Part shown: positions 25,682 through 32,966 of the stretch, one piece after another
Numbering within the stretch: the first letter of the stretch is position 1
Layout: each line of letters opens with the position of its first letter
Assembly: GCA_905235595.1 (NCBI GenBank)
Contig: CAJOMG010000016.1
Location: forward strand, 1-32,966
Origin: an uncultured Desulfovibrio sp.
Lineage (GTDB): Bacteria > Desulfobacterota > Desulfovibrionia > Desulfovibrionales > Desulfovibrionaceae
Length of the DNA stretch: 32,966 nucleotides
Reading direction: 5' to 3'
Notes under the pieces: model-generated
Seen by the model: only the letters and a program-made list of their open reading frames with translations
What the model was told of the DNA's origin: nothing
The model's database searches: none
Translations under genes and position numbers: made by a program

Positions 25682-28365
25682 CCACGCTAATTACCTGCCA
25701 CGCCAATGCTGATTTTGACTCATTTGCCGCCATGCTGGCTGCGCGGCATCTGTATAATCCATGTGTACTGCTCTTTCCAGGTACGCAAGAACGCAATCTG
25801 CAGCAACTCTACGGGCAACTCGACACAATCGCCCTGGGATTTAAGGAAAGCGGCACCATAGACATGGCATCCATTGACCGTCTGGTTCTGGTAGACACAC
25901 GCCAAAAAAGCCGTGTTCACCATGTCGCGCAACTGCTCGCAAAGCCAGACCTGGAAGTGATACTTTGGGATCATCATCCAGATTCACCAGACGATATCAA
26001 TGCGCCAGAGGTTCATCTGGCACAAGTAGGAGCGGTAACCAGCCTTATAGTGCAGACATTGAGCGAACGAGGCGTCACTCTCACGGCAGACGAAGCAAGT
26101 CTTCTTGGCCTCGGCATTTATGGCGACACGGGGTCATTTACATATTCATCTACCACTCGTACCGATTTTATGTCCGCTGCCTGGCTGCTCAGCCAGGGTA
26201 TGGACGTGAACCGCATTGATGCTTTGGCCTCCCATGAACTGACAAGCCTGCATATCCATGCGCTCAACAGCCTGTTGGAGTCCACTCAGACATACACTAT
26301 CAACAATGTGCAGGTGGCCATCTCCGAAGCCTCCATGGAACACTATCTGGGGGATTTTGCCTATCTGGCCCAGCGACTCATGGAAATGGAAAAATTTCAG
26401 GTACTCTTTGCCATTGGCATCATGGATGACCGCATTCAGGTAGTTGCGCGCAGTCGCGATGAAGCCGTGAATGTAGGTGATATCTGTGCGGCCCTGGGGG
26501 GCGGCGGGCATACCTATGCGGCTTCGGCCTCCATACGCTCCATGATGGTCAGCGAAGTGCGCGATGTCATCATTCGCAACCTCTATTCTCAGGCTCTGCC
26601 AGACAAGTCAGCCCGTGAATACATGTCTGCTCCTGCTGTGGGTATAGCGTCCGAAGCCACCATACATCAGGCTGATGAACTCATGCTGCATTTTGGCCTG
26701 AAGTCCGTGCCCGTTTTTGCGCCGGGCTCACGCAGGCCTGTAGGCATACTGGATGCCCTAACTGCCATGCGTGCCGTTGCCCACGGCCTGGGCGACAGCC
26801 CCGTAGAGGAATATATGGTGCGACGTATCCAGTGCCTTTCGCCAAATGCCAGCCTGCAGGAACTCATGGAGGTCATCGTCGGCAGTCATCAACGCCTTGT
26901 GCCCATTCTGGACGGTGAAAACACTCTCGGTGTTGTCACCCGTACAGATCTCATCAACGTCTTTGCCGAAGATTCCGCGCATAAGCCAGACAGAGCCGCT
27001 ACAGCCGGCAAGGAAAAAAACCTTTCCCGCTCCATTATCGACCATCTGCCAGCAGGAACGTATGAGATCTTGCAGCTGGCAGGCAGGCTTGGACGTGAAC
27101 TGCACATGCCTGTCTACGCAGTAGGCGGCTTTGTGCGCGATATTCTCATGCACAGAGCTAATCAGGATATTGACCTGGTAGTCGAAGGCAACGGCATTGC
27201 CCTTGCCCATGCTCTTGCCAAGACACTTCATGGCCGTGTGCGCGTACACCCCAAATTTCTCACTTCCATGGTCATCTTTCACGATACTGAGGGCAAAGAG
27301 CAACGCATAGATGTGGCTACAGCTCGTCTGGAATACTATGAATCCCCAGGAGCTCTGCCAACAGTGGAACTATCGTCTATCAAAATGGATCTCTACAGAC
27401 GCGATTTTACCATCAATGCTCTTGCGCTCAGGCTTGACAGCACACCTTTCGGGCAAATTGCAGATTTCTTCGGGGGCCGTCGAGATATCAAAGATAAAGT
27501 CATCCGTGTTCTGCACACCTTAAGCTTTGTAGAAGACCCTACACGCTGTCTTCGAGCAGTACGTTTTGAGCAGCGTTATGGCTTTCATATTGGACAGGGG
27601 TCAGAAAAGCTCATTAAAAACGCCTTGAAACTCAGGCTCATGGATCGATTGTCTCCCTCCCGCCTCTTTCATGAATTCTTGCATATCTGTGAAGAAGACG
27701 ACCCAACGGCCTGCTTCGAACGCCTGAATCAGTTAGGCATTCTGCAGGCCATTGCCCCTACCCTTGCCTTGACGCCTACTCGCAAGCTGCTTTTGCAGCA
27801 AATTCAGAATATGCTGGCCTGGTACCGCCTTCTCTATTTTGAAGAACAACCCCAGGCATGGCTGATTTTCTTTCTTGGTCTAAATCAGAATCTCAATTAC
27901 AAAGAAACGACAACCAATTTTCAACGCATGGGACTGCCAGAGAACAAACGTACGGATATCCTGAATCAGCGGGAACAGACACGCGCTCTGCGTACCAGAT
28001 TGGACGCATGGCAGAATGCTGAAGATTCTGGCACATCCAAAATCAGTACGCTATGTGCGCTGCTTAAACCCCTGACGCTGGATTCGCTGCTCTACCTCAT
28101 GGCCAACACGAGCAACGCAGCCCTGCAAAAAAGTCTTTCACGCTATATTACCCAATGGCGGAATGAAAAGCCTGACATTACCGGCGCAGACCTGCATGCG
28201 CTTGGTCTTACACCAGGCCCCGCCTACGGAAAAATCCTTCGTGCGGTGCTTTGTGCAAAACTGGACGGCGAAGCTGTAAGCTCAGAACAGCAGATTAACC
28301 TTGCCCGCACCTTGGTGGAACAGGAAACTTCACATGAGATATATAACGGAAATCCAACTGACTAA
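25678..28365 (+). CDS. DHH/DHHA1 phosphoesterase - CBS pair - tRNA nucleotidyltransferase fusion
   Basis: This 895-residue protein joins three modules. Residues 1-300 are a DHH-DHHA1 phosphoesterase: CHANADFDSFAAM (7-19), DTRQKSR, WDHHPDS with Asp-His-His at 98-100, GIYGDTGSFTY and GGGGH at 274-278. Residues about 313-430 are two CBS domains, which usually bind adenine nucleotides. From about 475 comes a class II nucleotidyltransferase head: GGFVRD (483-488), catalytic Asp-Ile-Asp at 497-499, RRDFTINALAL (574 on) and EDPTRCLRAVRFEQRYGF, then a helical tRNA-binding tail. The last module adds A or CCA to tRNA 3' ends, or is a poly(A) polymerase. Similar fusions are known in some delta-proteobacteria and Aquificae relatives. 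All catalytic motifs look intact. It starts on the xerD stop (ATGA). Confidence 0.88.
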   Translation: MTTLITCHANADFDSFAAMLAARHLYNPCVLLFPGTQERNLQQLYGQLDTIALGFKESGTIDMASIDRLVLVDTRQKSRVHHVAQLLAKPDLEVILWDHHPDSPDDINAPEVHLAQVGAVTSLIVQTLSERGVTLTADEASLLGLGIYGDTGSFTYSSTTRTDFMSAAWLLSQGMDVNRIDALASHELTSLHIHALNSLLESTQTYTINNVQVAISEASMEHYLGDFAYLAQRLMEMEKFQVLFAIGIMDDRIQVVARSRDEAVNVGDICAALGGGGHTYAASASIRSMMVSEVRDVIIRNLYSQALPDKSAREYMSAPAVGIASEATIHQADELMLHFGLKSVPVFAPGSRRPVGILDALTAMRAVAHGLGDSPVEEYMVRRIQCLSPNASLQELMEVIVGSHQRLVPILDGENTLGVVTRTDLINVFAEDSAHKPDRAATAGKEKNLSRSIIDHLPAGTYEILQLAGRLGRELHMPVYAVGGFVRDILMHRANQDIDLVVEGNGIALAHALAKTLHGRVRVHPKFLTSMVIFHDTEGKEQRIDVATARLEYYESPGALPTVELSSIKMDLYRRDFTINALALRLDSTPFGQIADFFGGRRDIKDKVIRVLHTLSFVEDPTRCLRAVRFEQRYGFHIGQGSEKLIKNALKLRLMDRLSPSRLFHEFLHICEEDDPTACFERLNQLGILQAIAPTLALTPTRKLLLQQIQNMLAWYRLLYFEEQPQAWLIFFLGLNQNLNYKETTTNFQRMGLPENKRTDILNQREQTRALRTRLDAWQNAEDSGTSKISTLCALLKPLTLDSLLYLMANTSNAALQKSLSRYITQWRNEKPDITGADLHALGLTPGPAYGKILRAVLCAKLDGEAVSSEQQINLARTLVEQETSHEIYNGNPTD

Positions 28366-28414
28366 GGCGCTTTCCCCTTGCCCGGAAACTGCAAGCAGTG
28401 TAACATACTGAAGT

Positions 28415-28924
28415 ATGAAACAACTTTGGACGCCGTGGCGTATTACCTATATCCTGGGCCCCAAACCCGATACTTGTGTATTCTGCATTCCTCAGCATAC
28501 CAAAGAAGATGCTGAACGCCTGGTATTGTATCGGGGAGAACATGCTTTTATCATCATGAACAAATTTCCATATAGCAGCGGGCATCTTATGGTCTGTCCG
28601 TACAGGCATGTTATGCAGATGACCGACCTCACCAGAGAAGAAACACACGAAATGATGGATCTCATGCAAACTACGAGTGGCATTCTAAAACAGCATTTTC
28701 ATTGCGAAGGTCTCAATATCGGATTGAATCAGGGGCAGGCTGCCGGTGCCGGGATACGCGAGCATCTGCATTTTCACCTTGTGCCTCGCTGGAATGGAGA
28801 TTCTTCTTTTATGGCGGTGATGGACGAAGTACGCACCATTCCCCAGTACCTGGAAGAAACATATAGAGCTCTCAAACCATATTTCACAAATGCCGCCCTG
28901 GCCGGGGAATTCCCCCGTATATGA
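28415..28924 (+). CDS. HIT-family hydrolase/nucleotidylyltransferase
   Basis: The 169-residue product carries the histidine triad as REHLHFHLVPRW, with His117, His119 and His121. A zinc-type CVFC pair lies at 21-24, and NKFPYSSGHLMVCPYRH is the strand pair in front of the active site. These features match the Ap4A-phosphorylase/HIT branch, which cleaves dinucleoside polyphosphates or nucleoside phosphoramidates; the substrate is not determined by sequence. The ATG at 28415 has no strong ribosome-binding site (CTGAAG just before it). It is followed by its own hairpin terminator, so it may be a single-gene unit or the end of the xerD run. Confidence 0.88.
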   Translation: MKQLWTPWRITYILGPKPDTCVFCIPQHTKEDAERLVLYRGEHAFIIMNKFPYSSGHLMVCPYRHVMQMTDLTREETHEMMDLMQTTSGILKQHFHCEGLNIGLNQGQAAGAGIREHLHFHLVPRWNGDSSFMAVMDEVRTIPQYLEETYRALKPYFTNAALAGEFPRI

Positions 28925-28930
28925 CCATGC

Positions 28931-28966
28931 CGCGGGCAACAAATTTTAAGGTGCCCGTGCTTTTTT
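28931..28966 (+). terminator. Rho-independent terminator behind the HIT gene
   Basis: CGCGGGCA (28931-28938) pairs with TGCCCGTG (28952-28959), one G-T pair included, around a 13-base loop, and six T residues follow at 28961-28966. Confidence 0.75.
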
Positions 28967-28994
28967 GAAAGGCATTCAAGCCTGAGGAGTATCT

Positions 28995-29420
28995 ATGCGT
29001 TATATCAAGGTTCTTCTGCTCGCTGTGTTCTTTTTTTTAGCGCTGGTGTTCTTCTTCCAAAACCAGGCTGCACTATCGCAGAGCATTGTGCTCACACTCA
29101 ATCTCTTCTTCCTTCCTGCCATGTCATCTATTGCACTGCCCTTCTACTTTCTTATTATTGCTGCCTTTGCCTGTGGCGCCTTGCTCACCCTGGCCTTCCT
29201 GGTGTGGGACAAGGTCAATTCCAGCGCCAAGTTGGTAAAGCAGAAGTGGCAGATCAACTCGCTCGAACGTGCAGTTGCCAAGGGCAAGAAGCAGGCAGAG
29301 GCAGAGGCTGCCCGGGCTGATTATCTCCAAAAGGCTGGAAAGGAGCGTCAGGAAAACGAAAAGGCACCTGCTTCTATTGTTGCAACGGCCGACGACTCCA
29401 CACCTGTAGCAGAAAAATAG
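28995..29420 (+). CDS. LapA-domain (DUF1049) inner-membrane protein
   Basis: The 141-residue product has two membrane helices (about 4-22 and 45-69) with FFFQNQAALSQSIVLTLNLFF between them, the pattern of the LapA/DUF1049 family. E. coli LapA works with LapB in lipopolysaccharide assembly and stability of LpxC. A cytoplasmic basic/acidic coiled-coil-like tail (75-120, rich in Lys, Glu and Ala) follows; it is longer than in E. coli LapA (about 100 residues). GAGGAG precedes the ATG. There is no lapB nearby, so a role in lipopolysaccharide control is only inferred. A terminator follows about 80 bases after the stop. Confidence 0.8.
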   Translation: MRYIKVLLLAVFFFLALVFFFQNQAALSQSIVLTLNLFFLPAMSSIALPFYFLIIAAFACGALLTLAFLVWDKVNSSAKLVKQKWQINSLERAVAKGKKQAEAEAARADYLQKAGKERQENEKAPASIVATADDSTPVAEK

Positions 29421-29497
29421 GCTCGTGCAGATACGTTTTCTCCTGTTGCCTCGCTGAGGCGAGTACACATGCTCTAGGTCGTCATTGTGTATCAGCC

Positions 29498-29532
29498 GGC
29501 GGCATGCCATCAATGTATGCCGCCACTTTTTT
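29498..29532 (+). terminator. Rho-independent terminator between the LapA-domain gene and mutS
   Basis: GGCGGCAT (29498-29505) pairs perfectly with ATGCCGCC (29517-29524) around an 11-base loop, and six T residues follow at 29527-29532. It ends only 15 bases before the mutS start, so it could also act as an attenuator of mutS. Confidence 0.8.
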
Positions 29533-29547
29533 GTCACAGATCCGACC

Positions 29548-32268
29548 ATGCCTGATGCAAAAGTAAAAATCACCCCCATGTTTGAGCAGTATACCCGCAT
29601 CAAGGCTGACCACCCTGATGCTCTGCTGTTTTACCGCATGGGTGACTTCTATGAACTGTTTTTTGAGGACGCCCGGGTGGCTGCGCGGGAATTGCAACTA
29701 ACCCTGACAAGCCGTAATCCCGATGCAGAAGCTCCTGTACCCATGTGCGGCGTGCCCTGGCATTCCGTTGAGAGTTATGTAGCCCAGCTCATTGATAAAG
29801 GATATCATGTAGCCATCTGCGACCAGACAGAAGACCCTAAAGCGGCCAAGGGTCTTGTCAAACGTGCAGTAACCCGCGTAATCACACCTGGCACAGTTTT
29901 AGAAGACGCCAACCTCAACAGTAAAAACCACAACTTCCTTGCAGCCCTCTCTCCCACTGCCGGTGGTGGAGGTGGCCTTGCCTGGGCAGATATTTCCACG
30001 GGGCAGTGGTCGGGACTGGAATTCAAACGCGATGCCGAACTATGGCAGTGGGTACAGAAGCTGACGCCTCGAGAACTTCTGTTGCCCGAGGGCACAGACC
30101 CCCCTCCGCGATGTCTGCTGGAAGGTATACGTCTGGCTCGTCTAGCCAGAGCCCATTTTGCAACCAAAAGGGCAGAAGAACGGATTCTTGCGGCACAAGG
30201 TGTGAAAGAACTAGCGGCTCTGGGGCTTGATAACAAACCGGGCACACTCTGTGCCTGCGGTGCATTACTTGCCTATCTCGAGCAAATGCAGTTACGCAAT
30301 CCAGAGCACCTGATGCCCTTTGTGCCGCTTGACCTAAACAGGCGCATGATCATTGACGAGGTGACGGAACGCAATCTTGAAATATTTGTGCGACTTAATG
30401 GACGCAAGGGCAAAGGCACCTTGCGCCATGTCCTCGATAGTACACTGACCCCCATGGGGGGACGACTTCTGGAAGACATGCTCCATCACCCATGGCGCGA
30501 AATAGCTACCATCAGACATATTCAGGATGCAGTTGATTTTTTTTGTGACGATAGGCGACGCACCAACATACGGGAAGCACTGGACAAGGTCTACGATTTA
30601 GAGCGTCTTTCCACGCGCATCAGCCTCAACCAGGGCACACCGCACGATATTATTGCTCTGCGCAGCAGCCTTGCCGCGCTTCCCCGCGTACTTGCGGCCC
30701 TTCGCGATACCTTGCAAACCCAGCCCGATGACATCACTTCTGCCGCGGCATCTCCCGGAATAACCAAACCACCTAAAAGCCTTGCCGCTGCCATAGATTC
30801 CTGGGATAGCCTGGAAGACTGTACTGCGCTCCTTGAGAGCGCCTTGGTAGACAACCCACCTGTCACCATCACCGAGGGCGGATTATTTCGTCATGGATAT
30901 AATGACGAGCTCGACCGCCTTTTAGACCTCGTCGAACACGGGGAACTGCAATTACAGACCATGCTCAAGCAGGAGCAGGAGAATACCGGTATCAGCAAAT
31001 TGAAACTGGGCTACAACCGCGTATTCGGCTACTATTTTGAACTATCCCGAGCAGCGCATAATGCCCCCGTGCCGGAACGGTTTATCCGTCGCCAAAGCCT
31101 TGCCAATGCTGAAAGATTCACTACAGATGCGTTAAAAAAACTGGAAGAAGAGCTTCTCTCTGCAGCAGACAAACGCAAAGCGCTGGAGTACACGCTCTTT
31201 CAGGAGCTACGGACGCAGATCGCCTCTCGACGGGAACGCATTATTCACACAGCGGATATAATAGGGCACATTGATTACTGGCAAAGCCTTGCAGAAGTAG
31301 GCCGACGCAATACATGGGTCAGGCCAGAACTGAGCCAGACCCCTGAAGTCATTATCAAGGAAGGGCGTCATCCTGTCGTGGAGGACATACTTGGGCAAGC
31401 CAACTTTGTGCCCAATGATTTTCGCCTCGGACCAGACCATCATCTCTGTTTGCTCACTGGCCCTAACATGGCTGGCAAATCAACAGTGTTGCGGCAGGTT
31501 GCCATCATCTGCCTGCTGGCACAGATTGGCTCCATGGTGCCTGCTGCTTCGGCACGCCTTGGCCTAGTGGATCGCTTGTTTTCACGTGTGGGGGCATCAG
31601 ATAATCTGGCTCAAGGGCAAAGTACCTTTATGGTTGAGATGATGGAAACAGCCAGGATTTTGCGTCAGGCAACACGACGCAGTTTGATTATTCTTGATGA
31701 AATCGGACGGGGCACAAGCACATACGATGGATTAGCCTTGGCTTGGGCCGTCGTGGAAGACCTGGCACAGCGTACCGGTAGGGAACTACGTACAATTTTT
31801 GCCACGCACTATCACGAGCTCACAGCTCTAGAAGGACGTATCAAGGGCGTATTCACAATGAATATCGCTATTCGCGAATACAATAACGATATTCTCTTTC
31901 TGCATAGACTTGTGCCAGGTCCGTCCGATCGCAGCTATGGTGTAGAAGTTGCCCGTCTGGCTGGTGTGCCAGGCCCCGTGGTTCAGCGGGCACGGCGTAT
32001 TCTTGCAGGTCTGGAGCGTAGTCGTGAGTCAGCCCGCAAGAATATGATTTCTGCTGTCACACTGCCTGGTCTTACACTGCCTAAGCAAATATGCGATGAT
32101 ATGCCGCTAATACCACCCCCCCCAACACGCACTGAGCATCCGCTTATTCTGCTATTGCGCGAGCTGCACCCGGAGGGGCTCAGCCCCCTGGATGCCCTTA
32201 AATTGCTCATGGAGTGGAAAACACTCTGGGGGCAGCCTTCCAATGATAACGAGAGCGCACATGACTGA
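29548..32268 (+). CDS. mutS: DNA mismatch repair protein MutS
   Basis: MutS recognises mismatches and starts repair with MutL. The chosen ATG at 29548 begins MPDAKVKITPMFEQYTRIKA, the normal family start; a longer frame from 29485 would read through a terminator hairpin. The product is 906 residues. The mismatch-reading Phe34-x-Glu36 lies in MGDFYELFFEDA. Connector, lever (LGYNRVFGYYFEL) and clamp regions follow, then the ATPase with Walker A GPNMAGKST from Gly638, FMVEMMETARIL and DEIGRGTSTYDG. The C-terminal part ends with a tetramer-type segment. No ribosome-binding site is visible in the 15 bases between the terminator T-run and the ATG. It overlaps the DUF1992 gene by eight bases. Confidence 0.96.
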   Translation: MPDAKVKITPMFEQYTRIKADHPDALLFYRMGDFYELFFEDARVAARELQLTLTSRNPDAEAPVPMCGVPWHSVESYVAQLIDKGYHVAICDQTEDPKAAKGLVKRAVTRVITPGTVLEDANLNSKNHNFLAALSPTAGGGGGLAWADISTGQWSGLEFKRDAELWQWVQKLTPRELLLPEGTDPPPRCLLEGIRLARLARAHFATKRAEERILAAQGVKELAALGLDNKPGTLCACGALLAYLEQMQLRNPEHLMPFVPLDLNRRMIIDEVTERNLEIFVRLNGRKGKGTLRHVLDSTLTPMGGRLLEDMLHHPWREIATIRHIQDAVDFFCDDRRRTNIREALDKVYDLERLSTRISLNQGTPHDIIALRSSLAALPRVLAALRDTLQTQPDDITSAAASPGITKPPKSLAAAIDSWDSLEDCTALLESALVDNPPVTITEGGLFRHGYNDELDRLLDLVEHGELQLQTMLKQEQENTGISKLKLGYNRVFGYYFELSRAAHNAPVPERFIRRQSLANAERFTTDALKKLEEELLSAADKRKALEYTLFQELRTQIASRRERIIHTADIIGHIDYWQSLAEVGRRNTWVRPELSQTPEVIIKEGRHPVVEDILGQANFVPNDFRLGPDHHLCLLTGPNMAGKSTVLRQVAIICLLAQIGSMVPAASARLGLVDRLFSRVGASDNLAQGQSTFMVEMMETARILRQATRRSLIILDEIGRGTSTYDGLALAWAVVEDLAQRTGRELRTIFATHYHELTALEGRIKGVFTMNIAIREYNNDILFLHRLVPGPSDRSYGVEVARLAGVPGPVVQRARRILAGLERSRESARKNMISAVTLPGLTLPKQICDDMPLIPPPPTRTEHPLILLLRELHPEGLSPLDALKLLMEWKTLWGQPSNDNESAHD

Positions 32269-32659
32269 AGCTAATCCCTTTTCCGTTATCCAGTTTGTTG
32301 CAGAGAAACGCATTGAAGAAGCACTGGCCCAAGGAGCTTTCGATAATCTGCCAGGTCAAGGGAAGCCTTTACACCTGGAAGATATGAGCCATGTGCCTGC
32401 AGAATTGCGCATGGCCTACAAAATCTTGAGTAATGCAGGATGTCTGCCACCTGAACTAGAGGAACGAAAGGAAATAAACCGGCTTGCAGATCTGCTTGAG
32501 CACTGTAGAGACGAACAAGAACGCGTGCGTCAAATGCAGAAACTACGATTCATGGTTACGCGTTCCAAAATGCGATATCAAAAAAATCTCCAACTGGAGG
32601 AAGATGCCCCCTATTACGATCGATTGCTTGACCGCCTTTCTGCACTCAACGAACCATAA
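32261..32659 (+). CDS. DUF1992 protein (DnaJ homologue subfamily C member 28-like)
   Basis: The 132-residue product matches DUF1992 proteins: VAEKRIEEALAQGAFDNLPGQGKPL (residues in two adjoining stretches at about 11-36) with the GxFDNLPGxGKPL signature, then PAELRMAYKILSNAGCLPPELE and a charged helical tail. The family is named after a J-domain relative in eukaryotes, but no J-domain or HPD motif is present here. Its function is not established. The ATG at 32261 lies within the end of mutS, eight bases of overlap, which suggests translational coupling. No terminator was recognised behind it. Confidence 0.8.
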   Translation: MTEANPFSVIQFVAEKRIEEALAQGAFDNLPGQGKPLHLEDMSHVPAELRMAYKILSNAGCLPPELEERKEINRLADLLEHCRDEQERVRQMQKLRFMVTRSKMRYQKNLQLEEDAPYYDRLLDRLSALNEP

Positions 32660-32732
32660 CTTGTGTGATTCATAGACATAAATAGCCCAGATATTCTCTC
32701 GATACACCGTTCTTTCTTCGTAGAAGATTGCC

Positions 32733-32761
32733 TTGACGCAGCGCACAGCACAGCCTATGCT
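32733..32761 (+). promoter_or_regulatory. Sigma70-type promoter of tRNA-Arg
   Basis: TTGACG (32733-32738) and TATGCT (32756-32761) are separated by 17 bases. A start site near 32768 would lie about 16 bases before the tRNA. The -35 is the same as that proposed for tRNA-Thr. Confidence 0.65.
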
Positions 32762-32783
32762 TTTTTTGCTTGCGTATTTGTTT

Positions 32784-32860
32784 GCGTCCGTAGCTCAGTT
32801 GGATAGAGCAGGAGCCTTCTAAGCTCTTGGTCGCGGGTTCGATTCCTGCCGGGCGCACCA
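32784..32860 (+). tRNA. tRNA-Arg (anticodon TCT)
   Basis: This 77-nt gene folds as a cloverleaf. The acceptor stem pairs GCGTCCG with CGGGCGC, the discriminator is A, and CCA is encoded. The anticodon arm is GGAGC-CTTCTAA-GCTCT, which places TCT at the anticodon and reads AGA and AGG arginine codons. The T-arm loop is GTTCGATTC. tRNA-Arg genes are frequent targets for integrating elements. Confidence 0.95.
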
Positions 32861-32871
32861 ATAAAATCAAT

Positions 32872-32908
32872 GGCTTATAAGGAAACCTCTTGTAAGCCTT
32901 ATTTCTTT
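32872..32908 (+). terminator. Hairpin behind tRNA-Arg
   Basis: GGCTTATAAG (32872-32881) pairs with CTTGTAAGCC (32889-32898), ten pairs with one G-T, around a seven-base loop, and a T-rich TTATTTCTTT follows. It resembles the hairpin behind tRNA-Thr in position and stem length. Confidence 0.65.
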
Positions 32909-32928
32909 CCCAACACCATTCCCAACAC
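32907..32928. repeat. Tandem 10-bp direct repeat downstream of tRNA-Arg
   Basis: TTCCCAACAC occurs at 32907-32916 and again at 32919-32928, with two bases between the copies. Short direct repeats beside a tRNA 3' end are typical of integrase arm-binding sites, but nothing else of an element is inside the window. Confidence 0.5.
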
Positions 32929-32966
32929 GCAATATAAAAAGCGTCCGTGCGGTAGCCGCATAGCTG

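Noticed and set aside
29485..29547. N-terminal extension of mutS from TTG 29485
   Set aside because: It would translate through the terminator stem and T-run, and the MutS-like sequence begins at 29548.
32670..32870. Minus-strand frame of 66 codons over tRNA-Arg containing RPAGIEPAT
   Set aside because: This is the well-known false protein produced by translating the antisense of a tRNA gene; the cloverleaf explains the sequence.
1..32966. CRISPR array, restriction system, toxin-antitoxin pair or other defence cluster
   Set aside because: No spaced repeat series and no matching protein families were found; nearly all of the window is accounted for by core genes.

Overview
The window looks like a piece of core chromosome from a Gram-negative anaerobe related to Desulfovibrio (Desulfovibrionaceae). 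Pointers are the order ftsH-folP-cdaA-ybbR-glmM-galU, a UbiA/MqnP-type prenyltransferase, a DHH/CBS/tRNA-nucleotidyltransferase fusion behind xerD, a cbpA-cbpM-clpB chaperone cluster, and a FadL-type outer-membrane protein. The assignment rests on gene content and order only; the genus is not fixed. Coding density is high, and most neighbours on one strand overlap or lie within about 100 bases.

Layout. 1-300: decayed tail of a tyrosine integrase pointing at tRNA-Thr(GGT), with a tRNA terminator. 301-2110 (minus): tRNA-Thr, darP and ubiA/mqnP, read from a promoter that overlaps a divergent candidate promoter for queF. 2139-7062 (plus): queF, murJ, a two-helix membrane sensor with a degenerate Hpt-like domain, and ftsY. 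7143-11094 (minus): clpB, cbpM and cbpA behind a heat-shock-type promoter. 11095-11567: the longest gap with no gene. 11568-20916 (plus): a CHASE4-GGDEF-EAL protein, then ftsH, folP, cdaA, cdaR-like ybbR, glmM and galU. 21040-28365 (plus): priA, a FadL-family protein, xerD and the DHH-CBS-nucleotidyltransferase fusion. 28415-32659 (plus): a HIT protein, a LapA-domain protein, mutS and a DUF1992 protein. 32784-32860: tRNA-Arg(TCT), followed by a hairpin and a short direct repeat that may mark the edge of an inserted element.

How the genes relate. The window is mainly housekeeping: envelope precursors (murJ, glmM, galU), membrane targeting and proteolysis (ftsY, ftsH), protein disaggregation (clpB with cbpA/cbpM), folate (folP), tRNA and queuosine work (queF and the nucleotidyltransferase fusion), and genome maintenance (priA, xerD, mutS). 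Two second-messenger systems are present: c-di-AMP synthesis (cdaA with its YbbR partner, next to glmM) and c-di-GMP turnover (GGDEF-EAL). The DHH-DHHA1 half of the fusion belongs to a superfamily that includes pApA/nanoRNA and c-di-AMP hydrolases.

I found no CRISPR array, toxin-antitoxin pair, restriction system or recognisable new defence system. The most unusual items are the histidine-less Hpt-like sensor, the DHH-CBS-nucleotidyltransferase fusion, the terminator-like hairpin directly in front of mutS, and signs of mobile elements beside the tRNA gene at each end.
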